NCBI RefSeq assembly: GCF_022967985.1
Contig: NZ_JALJVC010000008.1
Location: 62,001 to 126,000, forward strand
Length of the DNA: 64,000 nucleotides
Source of the DNA: Acinetobacter lwoffii
Lineage (GTDB): Bacteria; Pseudomonadota; Gammaproteobacteria; Pseudomonadales; Moraxellaceae
Direction: 5' to 3'
In this document: positions 37,622 through 47,511 of the stretch, one piece after another
Position numbering within the stretch: position 1 is the stretch's first letter
Layout of the letters: every line of letters starts with the position of its first letter
Translations under genes and position numbers: made by a program
The notes under the pieces: generated by a model
What the model saw: the letters and a program-made list of their open reading frames with translations, nothing else
Told to the model about the DNA's origin: nothing
Databases searched by the model: none

Positions 37622-39139
37622 GTGATGCTAGATCATGCCACCGCTACACGCTCCCCCCCTCATACCAAAGTTGCCATTATTGGAGCTGGTTGCGGAGGGA
37701 TTGCCATGGCAATACGTTTACAACAGCATGGTATTTATGATTTTATTATTCTTGAAAAAGGTAGCGATTTTGGCGGAACCTGGCGGGACAATCAGTACCC
37801 TGGAGCAGCCTGTGATGTGCAATCACATTTATATTCCTTGTCATTTGCACCGAAAAGCAATTGGTCCAAACGTTATGCGGAAGCACCCGAGATATTTTCT
37901 TATATTCAGGATCTGGTGACCGATTATAACCTGCGTGCTTTTTGCCGTTTAAATACCGAAGTACTGGCAGCACATTACCAGGCAGAACGCTGTCTATGGC
38001 AATTACAGCTACAGGATCAAAGTATCCTTGAAGCCCAGTTTGTTATATTCGCTTCCGGACCTTTACATATTCCGCAAATCCCAGATATTCTCGGTATTGA
38101 GAAATTCCAAGGCAAAGTCTTTCATTCTGCGCAATTGGATCACACTTATGACCCGACTGGCAAAAATGTCGCATCGATTGGAACAGGTGGCAGCGCCATT
38201 CAATATATTCCGGAAATTGCCCCGAAATGCAAACAACTGTATGTCATGCAACGTACTGCGGCTTGGGTCATTCCTCGGGATGAACGTGCCTACCCGAATC
38301 TTGAAAAGAAACTCTTTAAAAAATATGACTGGTTTAGAAAGCTACACCGTGCCCGCCTGTATTGGTCAAATGAATCGCGTGTGGTACCGATTGTCAAACC
38401 GGGCATTATGAAATTCACCCAAAAACTGGCAGAACTATTCATTAAATATGAGGTCAAAAACCCTGAATTGGCCAAGAAACTAACTCCCGATTACATCATG
38501 GGCTGCAAACGTATTCTGGTTTCAAATAAATACTTCCCGACGTTTAACCGCCATAATGTGGAACTGGTGACCGAGAAGATTCAGGAACTGACTGAACACA
38601 GTATCATTACACAAGATGGAAAAGAGCGGCCGATTGACTGTCTGATTTATGGCACCGGATTCATTACCGATCCACGTATCTATATGAAGAATTTTCAATG
38701 TACCGGGCTTGATGGCGTAGAACTGAATGAAATGTGGAAACAAGGTGCTGAAAGCTATTATGGAATTTGCGTGAAAGACTTTCCAAACCTGTTTCAGTTA
38801 CTGGGGCCAAATACCCTATTGGCACACAATTCTGTCATTTTTATGATTGAGGCACAAGTTGAATATATTTTGCAATTGATGCAACTGGTCGATCAATCCC
38901 AAAGCGATGCCATTATGGTTAAAGACCAGGCACAAGATACATTTAATCAGCAGGTGCAACATATGTTTGAAAAGACCGTGTGGCAATCTGGCTGTGTCAA
39001 CTGGTATCAGCAGGAAGGTGGCAAGAACTTTGCCTTATGGCCAACTTATACCTGGAAATACTGGCTCAAAACCAAAAAGCCAAATGCCAAATGCCAAATG
39101 CCAAATGCCAAATGCCACAGATTATCGATTATTGAATAA
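37622..39139 (+). CDS. Flavin-containing monooxygenase (Baeyer-Villiger-like)
   Basis: A 505-residue NADPH/FAD monooxygenase. The FAD motif GAGCGG lies near residues 22-27, and FGGTWRDNQYPGAACD is the second conserved segment. The Baeyer-Villiger fingerprint region reads FQGKVFHSAQLD; the usual Trp/Pro after the His is replaced by Leu/Asp, so it may be an FMO or a type I variant. The GTG at 37622 and ATG at 37625 both have AAGGA five to eight bases upstream. The last 20 residues come from a 7-bp tandem repeat. An AraC regulator diverges from it. Confidence 0.85.
   Translation: MMLDHATATRSPPHTKVAIIGAGCGGIAMAIRLQQHGIYDFIILEKGSDFGGTWRDNQYPGAACDVQSHLYSLSFAPKSNWSKRYAEAPEIFSYIQDLVTDYNLRAFCRLNTEVLAAHYQAERCLWQLQLQDQSILEAQFVIFASGPLHIPQIPDILGIEKFQGKVFHSAQLDHTYDPTGKNVASIGTGGSAIQYIPEIAPKCKQLYVMQRTAAWVIPRDERAYPNLEKKLFKKYDWFRKLHRARLYWSNESRVVPIVKPGIMKFTQKLAELFIKYEVKNPELAKKLTPDYIMGCKRILVSNKYFPTFNRHNVELVTEKIQELTEHSIITQDGKERPIDCLIYGTGFITDPRIYMKNFQCTGLDGVELNEMWKQGAESYYGICVKDFPNLFQLLGPNTLLAHNSVIFMIEAQVEYILQLMQLVDQSQSDAIMVKDQAQDTFNQQVQHMFEKTVWQSGCVNWYQQEGGKNFALWPTYTWKYWLKTKKPNAKCQMPNAKCHRLSIIE
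39079..39117 (+). repeat. 7-bp tandem repeat at the 3' end of the monooxygenase gene
   Basis: GCCAAAT occurs five times in tandem followed by a partial GCCA. Because seven is not a multiple of three, a gain or loss of one unit shifts the reading frame of the C-terminal tail. Confidence 0.85.
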
Positions 39140-39216
39140 AGTCGCCTAAAAGCTTTTACCATCTGACATCAAGCGGTGGCATAATTTATAGGTAATTTTT
39201 TCAATCCATTAAACTT

Positions 39217-40125
39217 ATGCAATCGCTTTGGCTTATCTTTCAGCTTCTATTCTGTCTAGCACTCGGTTTTGCCATGGCAAAACGAATTCCACTTTCGATT
39301 ATTAAAATCTGTTTCAAGCTATTGCCCTATTTTAGCTATGTTTTATTGATTGCGATTGCCTTTGAATTTTCACAACTGGTAGATGAATTACAGCATCCCC
39401 TACAGATTCTAAGTACGTCGATCAGTATTGCCTTTCTGACTTCGCTCGGTGCTTTTGCATTTTGTTATCTACTATTTAAATGGGCAGGTTATCTTCCGAG
39501 TTCAGGCCGAGTCTCCGTCGACCTGGTACTTAAATCCTTGCTGAATATGAGCTATGCCTTTTTGGCTCTCGCAGGTGGATATTGTTTACATGCGGGCTTG
39601 AATCTGTTTGATCTATCCTTGCAAATCAGCACCTGGCATTTGTTGCTGGTATTTATGTTCATGATTGGCCTGGATCTGGCTTATTCACCTTTAGATCGTT
39701 CCTGGTTAAATTTTAAAATTCTCTTAGTTCCGATTGGTTGTATTTTTGGTTCATTATTTGCAGTCATGCTTTATTCATTCTGGAATACAGACATCAGTCT
39801 AAAAGATTTGATCATGCTGTCACAAGGCTATGGATTTTACTCAATGTCAGGTGTTGTCGTAACAGAACTCAGAAATGCAGAACTCGGCAGTATCGCGCTA
39901 ATGAATGACCTGTTTAGAGAAATTTTTGCCATCTTACTCATGTATTGTATGGGCTGGAGATACCCAAGATCCGCCATTTCCGCAGCGGGTGCAACTGCGA
40001 TGGATGTGACTCTACCGATGGTTAAACAGGCCTGTGGGCATGATTTTATTCCACATGCCATGGTCAGTGGTTTTATTTTGTCACTGTTAGCACCAGTCAT
40101 GGTGAGTGTACTGGCAGCGATTTAA
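39217..40125 (+). CDS. LysO-family lysine exporter-like membrane protein
   Basis: A 302-residue inner-membrane protein with eight or so predicted helices. The segment GYGFYSMSGVVVTELRNAELGSIALMNDLFREIFAI is characteristic of LysO (YbjE, DUF340), which exports lysine and toxic lysine analogues in E. coli. The N-terminal helix QSLWLIFQLLFCLALGFAMAKR follows the LysO pattern. The start is ATG 39217, with no clear ribosome site. It lies 77 bases after the monooxygenase. The transported amino acid is inferred from the family. Confidence 0.83.
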   Translation: MQSLWLIFQLLFCLALGFAMAKRIPLSIIKICFKLLPYFSYVLLIAIAFEFSQLVDELQHPLQILSTSISIAFLTSLGAFAFCYLLFKWAGYLPSSGRVSVDLVLKSLLNMSYAFLALAGGYCLHAGLNLFDLSLQISTWHLLLVFMFMIGLDLAYSPLDRSWLNFKILLVPIGCIFGSLFAVMLYSFWNTDISLKDLIMLSQGYGFYSMSGVVVTELRNAELGSIALMNDLFREIFAILLMYCMGWRYPRSAISAAGATAMDVTLPMVKQACGHDFIPHAMVSGFILSLLAPVMVSVLAAI

Positions 40126-40247
40126 TTACTTTATCACTTTCTCAATCTCACTAAATTCCTCTTTTATAAAAAGGAACTCTCCTCCCTGATTCAGTTTAAA
40201 AGCAGAATTTTAAAACGAAGCACAAGCAAGTAGGCCGAGAGGGCTGA

Positions 40248-40478
40248 CTAAAAACTTAAATCAATATCACTTAAGGCATCGCCTACTGTTTCAATAACAT
40301 CCGAAGCAAGACTGATGGCATCAGATGCCAAACTGACCACATCGATCCCCGCTGTCCGATCTGCTGAGCTTGCCTGCTGTTGTTGCTATTCTTGTTGCTT
40401 AAGCTGTTCTGCCTGTTGAATATTTTGAATCACGTCATTCTGTACTTTTTATAATTGTGGTTCAGATGAAGTCATCAT
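40248..40478 (-). pseudogene. Small gene broken by two in-frame stop codons
   Basis: Read from ATG 40478, with AAGGA five bases upstream, the frame encodes a 76-residue Gln-rich then Ser/Ala/Asp-rich protein that ends with TAG at 40250-40248. Codon 10 (40451-40449) is TAA and codon 31 (40388-40386) is TAG. Between and after them the frame is otherwise open, with ordinary codon use (for example GIDVVSLASDAISLASD). The good ribosome site and intact frame outside the stops suggest recent decay. I do not recognise the protein. A terminator lies on the far side, before pyrF. Confidence 0.75.
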
Positions 40479-40514
40479 TTTTCCTTTTTATTTTATAACC
40501 ATTTTTTCAATATA

Positions 40515-40546
40515 TAAAAAAAGCCTTTCGACTGAAAGGCTTTTTG
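40515..40546. terminator. Bidirectional terminator of pyrF
   Basis: AAAAGCCTTTC, GACT loop, GAAAGGCTTTT. It lies 15 bases past the pyrF stop codon. Confidence 0.85.
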
Positions 40547-40560
40547 TCATTCAAACCGTA

Positions 40561-41241
40561 TTAAAGCGTTGCCAAAATATCTTTCAAAGTCTGACGCATA
40601 TTTTTAGACTGGGTAATCGGGCGACCAATTACCAGATGTGTTGAGCCATCTAGCATTGCCTGTTTCGGTGTCACAATACGTTTCTGGTCATCTGCATTCG
40701 ACCCTTCTGGACGAATGCCGGGTGTCACTAATGCAAAGTCTTTTCCAATCGTTTTACGTAACATTTTCGCTTCTTGAGCTGAGCAAACCACCCCATCTAG
40801 ACCACTGTCTTTTGTCAGTTGTGCCAGACGTTTTACATGCTCATTCGGCTCAATATCCAGACCAATATCTTTCAAGTCTTCACGGCCCATTGACGTCAAT
40901 ACAGTCACTGCAATCAACTGAGTTTTATAATTACCCGCTTGTAAACGCTCTACACAGGTTTCCATCATCTTGCGGCCACCTGAGGCATGCACATTGACCA
41001 TCCACACACCCAAATCTGCTGCCGCGCATACTGCCTGTGCTGTTGTATTTGGAATATCATGAAATTTCAGATCCAAAAATACATCAAAGCCTCTATCTTG
41101 AAGCGCTTTGACAATGATTGGACCTTCATGGGTAAATAACTCTTTACCAACTTTAAGTCGACACAAGGCAGGATCTAACTGTTCTGCAATGGCTAAGGCA
41201 TCAAATTGGCTTTTGGCATCTAGTGCGACGATGATACTCAA
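40561..41241 (-). CDS. pyrF: Orotidine 5'-phosphate decarboxylase
   Basis: Final step of de novo UMP synthesis in the cytoplasm. The catalytic [10 protein letters not shown] motif (Asp57, Lys59, Asp62) is intact, as are VHASGG and TPGIRPEG. Length is 226 residues. The start is TTG at 41241, preceded by AAGGGG with a seven-base spacer. A terminator at the end of the lapA gene separates it from the upstream genes, so pyrF probably has its own promoter in the short gap or gets read-through. Confidence 0.95.
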   Translation of the reverse strand: MSIIVALDAKSQFDALAIAEQLDPALCRLKVGKELFTHEGPIIVKALQDRGFDVFLDLKFHDIPNTTAQAVCAAADLGVWMVNVHASGGRKMMETCVERLQAGNYKTQLIAVTVLTSMGREDLKDIGLDIEPNEHVKRLAQLTKDSGLDGVVCSAQEAKMLRKTIGKDFALVTPGIRPEGSNADDQKRIVTPKQAMLDGSTHLVIGRPITQSKNMRQTLKDILATL

Positions 41242-41270
41242 GAGATTACCCCTTCATATAGGCAAAAAAT

Positions 41271-41290
41271 AAGCCCATTATAATGGGCTT
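41271..41290 (-). terminator. Terminator overlapping the lapA stop codon
   Basis: A 20-base palindrome (AAGCCCATTA and its complement) overlaps the last codons of lapA. On the minus strand a U-rich run follows. Confidence 0.7.
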
Positions 41291-41637
41291 TGATTTTCAT
41301 TGGTAATATCTAATACAGTTTTTTCATGCCGGGTATGGGCTGCTGCTTCAGCGGCCATTAACTTGGCTGTATTCAACTGTTCCTTACGTAGATGTTCAAT
41401 GTCTTTACGCAGTCGTTTAATTTCCCAATTCGTCTGAAAAACCCGGAAGATCTGAACGCCCAATAACAGGCCCAAAACGACACCTAAAGATAACGTGAGG
41501 AGAAGTAATAATCCCAGGCGCATTGCGGGAACTTGAGTAAATAACAAGTCCACTGACAATTCAGTACCGTTTTGCAAAACTAAAGCTAATGAATAACCAA
41601 ACAGTACCAATAAAAGAATGACCAGAACGTAACGCAT
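41278..41637 (-). CDS. lapA: LapA-domain membrane protein
   Basis: About 119 residues with two N-terminal hydrophobic helices (VLVILLLVLFGYSLALVLQNG, then MRLGLLLLLTLSLGVVLG) and a cytoplasmic helical tail. This is the LapA/YciS domain, whose E. coli member works with LapB to control LpxC turnover and LPS synthesis. No lapB follows it here. ATG 41637 has GGGG five bases upstream; the frame is open to a GTG at 41643. Lies 24 bases after ihfB. Confidence 0.85.
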   Translation of the reverse strand: MRYVLVILLLVLFGYSLALVLQNGTELSVDLLFTQVPAMRLGLLLLLTLSLGVVLGLLLGVQIFRVFQTNWEIKRLRKDIEHLRKEQLNTAKLMAAEAAAHTRHEKTVLDITNENQSPL

Positions 41638-41661
41638 GAACACCCCGCAAAATATTTACAA

Positions 41662-41967
41662 TTATTTTTGTGCAGACTCGTTCACAGCGTCACGAAGTGC
41701 CTTGCCTGGTTTAAAGTGCGGAACTGCTTTTGCAGCCACTTCTACTGATTTACCAGTTTTAGGGTTACGACCTACGCGCGGTTCACGGTGATGCAATGCA
41801 AAACTACCAAATCCACGAATCTCGATACGGTTGTCAGTTGATAATGCTTCTATCATTTGATCGATCATAATTTTAACGGCTTCTTCCACTAAAGGCTCAG
41901 CCAAATGCGGATTTTTTAATGCAATACGCTCTATTAAGTCAGACTTATTAAGTGCTTCAGTAGTCAT
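41662..41967 (-). CDS. ihfB: Integration host factor subunit beta
   Basis: IHF-beta is a DNA-bending nucleoid protein that pairs with IHF-alpha. The 101-residue length and the DNA-binding arm [15 protein letters not shown] are diagnostic. AGAGG eight bases before the ATG supports the start. As in E. coli, it follows rpsA, here with 163 bases and a hairpin in between. Confidence 0.95.
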   Translation of the reverse strand: MTTEALNKSDLIERIALKNPHLAEPLVEEAVKIMIDQMIEALSTDNRIEIRGFGSFALHHREPRVGRNPKTGKSVEVAAKAVPHFKPGKALRDAVNESAQK

Positions 41968-42032
41968 CTGCGACCTCTTTAATTATCAAGCTACTTGGGA
42001 TCTATTTCCCGATAATAACCTGTTTAAATACA

Positions 42033-42070
42033 AAACGGTAGCGCAATAATTAAATACTACGCTACCGTTT
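42033..42070 (-). terminator. Hairpin between rpsA and ihfB
   Basis: Perfect 11-bp arms AAACGGTAGCG and CGCTACCGTTT with a 16-base loop. The following U run is short, so it may attenuate or mark an mRNA end. Confidence 0.5.
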
Positions 42071-42130
42071 ACAGTATTTGTATAAAAAGTATTAGTTAAA
42101 TTACATTAACAATACAATTCAAACGCTTAC

Positions 42131-43807
42131 TTAGTTGCCCATTTGAGCTTTGATCAGGTCACCAATCGTCTTAGGACCATTGTCTTGACCAGCAGGAGCT
42201 GTTTTCAAGTTAGCAACTGCTTCTTTCTCTTCAGCTTCGTCTTTCGCTTTGATAGACAAGTTGATTGCGCGAGATTTACGATCTACGTTGATGATCTTCG
42301 CTTCAACTTCTTGACCAACTTCAAGGAACTTAGTTGCATCTTCAACGCGATCGCGGTTGATTTCAGATGCTTTCAAAGTCGCTTCAACTTCGTCAGCTAA
42401 CTTAACAGTAGCGCCTTTAGCGTCAACTGCAGTTACAGTACCTTTAACCAAAGCACCGCGTTCGTTAGCAGCAAGGAAGTCATTGAACGGATCGTTGTTC
42501 ATTTGCTTGATGCCAAGGCTGATACGGTTGCCTTCAGCGTCTACAGAAAGGATAACCGCTTCAACAGTGTCGCCTTTCTTGTAACGACGAATCGCTTCTT
42601 CGCCTTGTTCGTTCCAAGAAATATCAGACAAGTGAACTAGACCGTCGATACCGCCTGGTAAACCGATGAAGATACCGAAGTCAGTGATAGATTTGATCGT
42701 ACCAGAAACTTTTTCGCCTTTATCGTGGTCTTTAGCAAACTCTTCCCATGGGTTAGCACGAGTTTGTTTGATACCAAGAGAAATACGACGACGTTCTTCA
42801 TCAACTTCAAGAACCATAACATCAACTTCATCACCAATCTGAACAACTTTAGATGGGTGGATGTTTTTGTTCGTGTGATCCATTTCTGAAACGTGTACTA
42901 AACCTTCAACGCCTTCAGCGATTTCAGCGAAACAACCGTAGTCAGTCAGGTTAGTTACGCGCGCTTTAACGATTGAACCTTTAGGGTAACGGTTCATGAT
43001 CGCTAACCATGGATCTTCGCCAAGCTGTTTAAGACCTAGAGAAACACGGTTACGTTCGCGGTCGAATTTAAGTACTTTAACAGTAACTTCTTGACCCACT
43101 TCAACAACTTCTGAAGGGTGCTTGATACGTTTCCAAGCCATGTCAGTGATGTGAAGAAGACCATCAATACCGCCAAGGTCAACGAATGCGCCGTAGTCAG
43201 TAAGATTTTTGATCGTACCAGTAACTGTTTGACCTTCTTCAAGCTGAGCAAGAAGAGCTTCACGGTCAGCTGAAGATTCAGCTTCCATAACAGCACGACG
43301 TGAAACAACAACGTTGTTACGTTTAGCGTCAAGTTTGATTACTTTGAATTCTAACTCTTTGCCTTCTAGGTGAGTAGTATCACGAATAGGACGAGTATCA
43401 ACTAAAGAACCTGGAAGGAACGCACGTACTGGACCGATGTCAACAGTGAAACCACCTTTAACTTTACCAGAGATAACACCAGTAACGATTTCGCCGTCTT
43501 CAAAGATTTTTTCAAGTTTAGTCCAAGTTTCTGCGCGTTTAGCTTTTTCGCGAGAAAGAACTGTTTGACCCATACCGTTGTCAAGTGCTTCAACAACTAC
43601 GTCTACAGTGTCGCCAACTTGAACTTCAAGTTCGCGCTGTTCATTTAAGAACTCAGCACGGTCAACAACGCCTTCAGATTTAAGGCCAGTGTCAACAGTT
43701 ACCCAATCAGAGTCAATGCTTACTACAACGCCCTGGATAACTGCACCCTTTTCAACGTTGAGGTTTAATTCGCTTGCTTCAAAGAGGGCTGCAAAAGATT
43801 CGGTCAT
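42131..43807 (-). CDS. rpsA: 30S ribosomal protein S1
   Basis: Ribosomal protein S1, which helps mRNA binding at initiation. Six S1 RNA-binding domains can be followed (for example [70 protein letters not shown]). The 558-residue length matches gammaproteobacterial S1. GGAAATATC before the ATG acts as a ribosome site. cmk lies 110 bases upstream, the same order as in E. coli. Confidence 0.97.
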   Translation of the reverse strand: MTESFAALFEASELNLNVEKGAVIQGVVVSIDSDWVTVDTGLKSEGVVDRAEFLNEQRELEVQVGDTVDVVVEALDNGMGQTVLSREKAKRAETWTKLEKIFEDGEIVTGVISGKVKGGFTVDIGPVRAFLPGSLVDTRPIRDTTHLEGKELEFKVIKLDAKRNNVVVSRRAVMEAESSADREALLAQLEEGQTVTGTIKNLTDYGAFVDLGGIDGLLHITDMAWKRIKHPSEVVEVGQEVTVKVLKFDRERNRVSLGLKQLGEDPWLAIMNRYPKGSIVKARVTNLTDYGCFAEIAEGVEGLVHVSEMDHTNKNIHPSKVVQIGDEVDVMVLEVDEERRRISLGIKQTRANPWEEFAKDHDKGEKVSGTIKSITDFGIFIGLPGGIDGLVHLSDISWNEQGEEAIRRYKKGDTVEAVILSVDAEGNRISLGIKQMNNDPFNDFLAANERGALVKGTVTAVDAKGATVKLADEVEATLKASEINRDRVEDATKFLEVGQEVEAKIINVDRKSRAINLSIKAKDEAEEKEAVANLKTAPAGQDNGPKTIGDLIKAQMGN

Positions 43808-43917
43808 GATATTTCCGATAAAGTCAGCGGTCTTGGATCAGACAAGGCCGGTTTAATTAAGCATCTACATAGTCCATATAAAACTGATCAAGCTATGCGT
43901 TTGCTGATAAAATTGGG

Positions 43918-44601
43918 TTAATTTGCTAACTGCTGATCCACATAAGTGGTCATCAGCTGGAATACTTCATCGATATTCAAATCTGAACTATCAATAATGT
44001 AAGCATCATCCGCAGGCTTGAGTGGAGCGACAGCGCGTTCCGTATCTCGTTTATCGCGAGCGATGATATTAGCTAAAATGTCGCTTATTTTAACATCCAG
44101 TCCCATGCCCTGCAACTGCTTTACACGTCTTTGCGCGCGTGATTCAGCCGAGGCCGTCAAATATATTTTTGCCTGAGCATTCGGGAAGATACTTGTCGCC
44201 ATATCACGTCCGTCTGCTACCAGACCAGGCGCCTGTGCAAAGGCATGCTGACGTGAAACCATCGCTGTTCTAAGCTCAGGAATTGCTGCAACTTTTGAAG
44301 CAAACTCTCCTACCCGTTCAGTTCGAATAGTTTGGGACACATCTTCACCATCCAGCCACACCTGCACCCCGGTGTCGGTACTGACAAACTGGATATCTAA
44401 ATTTGTTGCGATTTGTACGCATTCTGGCAATTTCGTGTCTAGCGAATCCAGCAAATCATGGTGATGCAATGACAAACCCAAAAGGCGGTATAAAGCACCA
44501 GAATCCAATAAGTGAAACTGATAATGTGCAGCCAGTTTCGCTGCTAACGTGCCCTTGCCAGACCCACTTGGACCATCAATGGTAATAATTTGAACTGTCA
44601 T
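43918..44601 (-). CDS. cmk: Cytidylate kinase
   Basis: Phosphorylates CMP and dCMP. P-loop GPSGSGKG at residues 10-17, the lid-region [14 protein letters not shown] and the C-terminal [19 protein letters not shown] segment are present. 227 residues, as expected. GGGAAAG lies before the ATG. It follows an SRPBCC-family gene by 17 bases and precedes rpsA. Confidence 0.95.
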   Translation of the reverse strand: MTVQIITIDGPSGSGKGTLAAKLAAHYQFHLLDSGALYRLLGLSLHHHDLLDSLDTKLPECVQIATNLDIQFVSTDTGVQVWLDGEDVSQTIRTERVGEFASKVAAIPELRTAMVSRQHAFAQAPGLVADGRDMATSIFPNAQAKIYLTASAESRAQRRVKQLQGMGLDVKISDILANIIARDKRDTERAVAPLKPADDAYIIDSSDLNIDEVFQLMTTYVDQQLAN

Positions 44602-44618
44602 TGCTTTCCCGTTGTTGT

Positions 44619-45050
44619 TTAAACAGATTTTGCGAGTTTTGTCAGGCCTAGTTTAATCGCTGCCTGTAACTGTGCAAGGATTAATTTACTCACAAAAGGC
44701 GCACGTGCCTGCAATTCAATCGTATAAGTTACTAACGTTTTGTCATCAGCCAGTGCTTCAAATTCAATAATGCCTAAATGATGCTTGATCAATGGATTTT
44801 TAATAATCTGATATTCGATGCGATTATTTGGCTCGAACAAGGTAATTTGTTCTTTCAGCGGCTTCACTGGCCCCATACCCATTGCACGTACTGAACCGAG
44901 TCCATCAGGATATTCAGCATCCGCAGAATCCTTGATTCGTTCGACCTGCATCGGTGCGAAGGCAATATTATAGGTGGCATGCTTGGACATCAAATTGAAG
45001 ACATCATCAAGGGCTGCTGGGAATTCTTTTTTTACTTGGATGCTGTTCAT
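44619..45050 (-). CDS. SRPBCC-family protein
   Basis: A 143-residue START/SRPBCC-fold protein ([22 protein letters not shown] at the N-terminus, a helix [16 protein letters not shown] at the C-terminus). Such proteins bind hydrophobic ligands or act as cyclase/dehydrase-like factors in the cytoplasm. No ligand can be inferred. AGGAACAATA before the ATG supports the start. It lies in an apparently continuous minus-strand run from tadA to cmk. Confidence 0.75.
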   Translation of the reverse strand: MNSIQVKKEFPAALDDVFNLMSKHATYNIAFAPMQVERIKDSADAEYPDGLGSVRAMGMGPVKPLKEQITLFEPNNRIEYQIIKNPLIKHHLGIIEFEALADDKTLVTYTIELQARAPFVSKLILAQLQAAIKLGLTKLAKSV

Positions 45051-45110
45051 TATTGTTCCTGAAGATTGCAGATATTTGAAAGTGGGAAAATTTTAGCGGA
45101 TAAAGCAGAT

Positions 45111-45626
45111 TTATTTCTGCGTATTTAATAACTTTTCTTGTAACTTGAGTTCTCGTTTCTGCTCGCGACGCAACTTAAAAAATGCACTCAGCTGTTCAGA
45201 GCATTGCTGCTGCATGCAGCCTGCCTGGAAAGAAAATACGTGATTATAATAACCGGTTTCAAACAGTTGACGCGCACTCACCAGTGAACCTGCTTTCGCT
45301 TCAAATGCGCCAAATACTACCCGTGAAACCCGTGAATGCACCAGCGCACCAACACACATGGTGCACGGCTCTAAAGTCACATAAAGCACTGCATCATCAG
45401 GTAAACGATAATTCTGGATATTTTGACAGGCATCACGCAGCGCCACAATCTCGGCATGCGCGGTCGGATCATTTAAAGAAATCGGCGCATTAAAGCCCTG
45501 ACCAATGATCTGATTCTGACTAACAATAATCGCACCCACCGGAATTTCGCCCTGTGCGGCAGCAAGTGCAGCCTGCGCATAGGCAAGCTGCATCCAGTAT
45601 TCATCGCTCAATTGTGTTTCGGACAT
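45111..45626 (-). CDS. tadA: tRNA-specific adenosine-34 deaminase
   Basis: TadA converts A34 of tRNA-Arg(ACG) to inosine. Zinc ligands are His57 of the HAE motif and Cys88/Cys91 of PCTMC; the proton-shuttling Glu is Glu59. The 171-residue length matches. It begins seven bases after the upstream hydrolase gene with no strong ribosome site, suggesting translational coupling. Confidence 0.95.
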   Translation of the reverse strand: MSETQLSDEYWMQLAYAQAALAAAQGEIPVGAIIVSQNQIIGQGFNAPISLNDPTAHAEIVALRDACQNIQNYRLPDDAVLYVTLEPCTMCVGALVHSRVSRVVFGAFEAKAGSLVSARQLFETGYYNHVFSFQAGCMQQQCSEQLSAFFKLRREQKRELKLQEKLLNTQK

Positions 45627-45633
45627 GTAAAAC

Positions 45634-46755
45634 TTAAATCACACCATACTGTTTTAGCAAGGCATTCCAGCTTTCAATATTGGTCACCGGAGGGTTTGCA
45701 GACAAAATACCTTTTAAGCTCATATCTGCACCCTTTTTCCATGCAGGAGAAAGGTCTTTATCCACCAGACGTGCGCGCACACCTTCGACAAAGTCATGAT
45801 GACGGATTTTCCAGTCTGAGATCTGAACTTCCAGTTCGAAAACTTCATTCCAGGAATGTATCTGCTTACCCCATTGCCACAATAGCCAGGTCAAGGCTGC
45901 AGTAGTTGGCGAACCTTTTTTCAGGTTTTCACTGGCCTGACGCAACCAGTCACTGCGTGCGTCACTCAGGCCAATAATCGACTCATAATCATGCTCAAAG
46001 TTGACACCACGGCAAACACTATGAATCACATCCAGAGAGTTTTGCAACGGTCCCGGGCCGACCGGACGGTGCATACTATTCAGGGTGTCATCAATGGCAC
46101 GGAAGTCACCTGCAGGATAATGCTCCCAGTCAATATTAATGACTTTATCCAAAACTGAATCACGCTGTGCATCACAAATATGCGTTGCCCAGCCAATCCC
46201 GTAAGCGCCCGCAGCAGTCATGATTGAACCGGTCAAGCCGGTAAATAGACCAATCGCACCACGATCTGCCAAGAAGCGGGTTGCACCCACGTCTGGATAC
46301 AAACCGATATTAATTTCAGGCATTGCCAAACGTGAATATGGCGTCACTAAACGGAAAGGCGCCGCCATAAACAAGCCCAAGCCACCACCCATCACATAAC
46401 CTTCACCCCAGACTAAAACGGGTTTGGCATAATTATGCAGTAACAGATCGAGTGCATATTCTTGTTCAAAGAATTTATTGGCAGCCGCGACTTCATCATT
46501 AATCACTAACTGACGCAGCTTACGCACATCCCCACCCGCACAGAACGCTTTCGGTGTGGTTGAATCCAGCCAGATGGCTTTGACGCTATCATCATGATGA
46601 AAGTCCTGAAATACTTCCAGAAGTGCGGAAGCAATCGATTCATCGAGAGCATGCAAAGATTTCGGGCGATTTAAACGAACGATACGCCAACCATTGTGCG
46701 CTTCTTCAACAATCAAATCCGGATGATAATGTTTAGTAAGGGGAGAATATTTCAT
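45634..46755 (-). CDS. Enoyl-CoA hydratase/3-hydroxyisobutyryl-CoA hydrolase family protein
   Basis: A 373-residue crotonase-fold protein of the HIBCH branch (ending in the valine pathway's 3-hydroxyisobutyryl-CoA hydrolase). FCAGGDVRKL and GEGYVMGGGLGL form the oxyanion hole, and IGLYPDVGATRFLA carries the glutamate region of the family. Its ATG (46755) overlaps the ung stop codon by four bases, and tadA follows after seven. The frame is open five codons further upstream to 46770, but that is inside ung. Substrate is inferred from the family only. Confidence 0.85.
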   Translation of the reverse strand: MKYSPLTKHYHPDLIVEEAHNGWRIVRLNRPKSLHALDESIASALLEVFQDFHHDDSVKAIWLDSTTPKAFCAGGDVRKLRQLVINDEVAAANKFFEQEYALDLLLHNYAKPVLVWGEGYVMGGGLGLFMAAPFRLVTPYSRLAMPEINIGLYPDVGATRFLADRGAIGLFTGLTGSIMTAAGAYGIGWATHICDAQRDSVLDKVINIDWEHYPAGDFRAIDDTLNSMHRPVGPGPLQNSLDVIHSVCRGVNFEHDYESIIGLSDARSDWLRQASENLKKGSPTTAALTWLLWQWGKQIHSWNEVFELEVQISDWKIRHHDFVEGVRARLVDKDLSPAWKKGADMSLKGILSANPPVTNIESWNALLKQYGVI

Positions 46756-47465
46756 GCGTCCAGCTGCCAATCTATAGGCTCAATGCCATGTTGTTTGAGG
46801 TAGTTATTCGATTTTGAAAATACTTTACAACCAAAAAAACCACCACGGTTTGCTGCCAAAGGCGATGGATGTGCTGCCTTTAACACGAGATGCTTGTCTT
46901 GATTAATGCGCTGTCCTTTACGCTGTGCGTATGCGCCCCAAAGAATAAAGACAATATGTTCACGCTGTTCATTTAATACATCAATGACGTGATCGGTAAA
47001 TTCTTCCCAACCGCGCTTTTGATGCGAAGTCGGCTGACCTGCTTCGACGGTCAGTACTGCATTTAACAGAAGCACACCCTGCTCTGCCCAATGCGTCAAG
47101 TCACCATGCTTCGGTCTTTCAACCCCAACATCTGCATGTAACTCATGAAAAATATTACGCAAAGATGGTGGTAATGCAACCCCCTTTTGCACGGAAAAGC
47201 TTAATCCATGCGCCTGATTTGGGCCATGATAAGGGTCTTGCCCTAAAATCACCACTTTTACCCGATCTAGCGGCGTGGTATTCAAAGCATTAAAAATCAG
47301 ATGATTGGGAGGATAAATGATTTTATCTGCTTTTTTTTCTTCAACGAGAAATGCTTTTAATTCATCCATTTTTGGACTGAGCAAAAATTCACTCAATCCA
47401 TATTTCCAGCTTTCATCCAACTGAACTTTATTCAGCTTGGCCAGTTGCTGTTCATTTAAAGACAT
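46752..47465 (-). CDS. ung: Uracil-DNA glycosylase (family 1)
   Basis: Excises uracil from DNA in base-excision repair. The catalytic motif GQDPYH (75-80, Asp77) and the HPSPLA motif near residue 199 are intact. 237 residues. AGGATTGAAGA precedes the ATG. Its end overlaps the start of the next gene by four bases (ATGA). Confidence 0.97.
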   Translation of the reverse strand: MSLNEQQLAKLNKVQLDESWKYGLSEFLLSPKMDELKAFLVEEKKADKIIYPPNHLIFNALNTTPLDRVKVVILGQDPYHGPNQAHGLSFSVQKGVALPPSLRNIFHELHADVGVERPKHGDLTHWAEQGVLLLNAVLTVEAGQPTSHQKRGWEEFTDHVIDVLNEQREHIVFILWGAYAQRKGQRINQDKHLVLKAAHPSPLAANRGGFFGCKVFSKSNNYLKQHGIEPIDWQLDA

Positions 47466-47511
47466 TCTTCAATCCTAAATCTATGTCAATGGATTTAAAG
47501 TCACGCAGACT

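Noticed and set aside
43280-43320. Possible parS site
   Set aside because: Only the TGTTTCACGT half matches the consensus; it is in the rpsA coding sequence.
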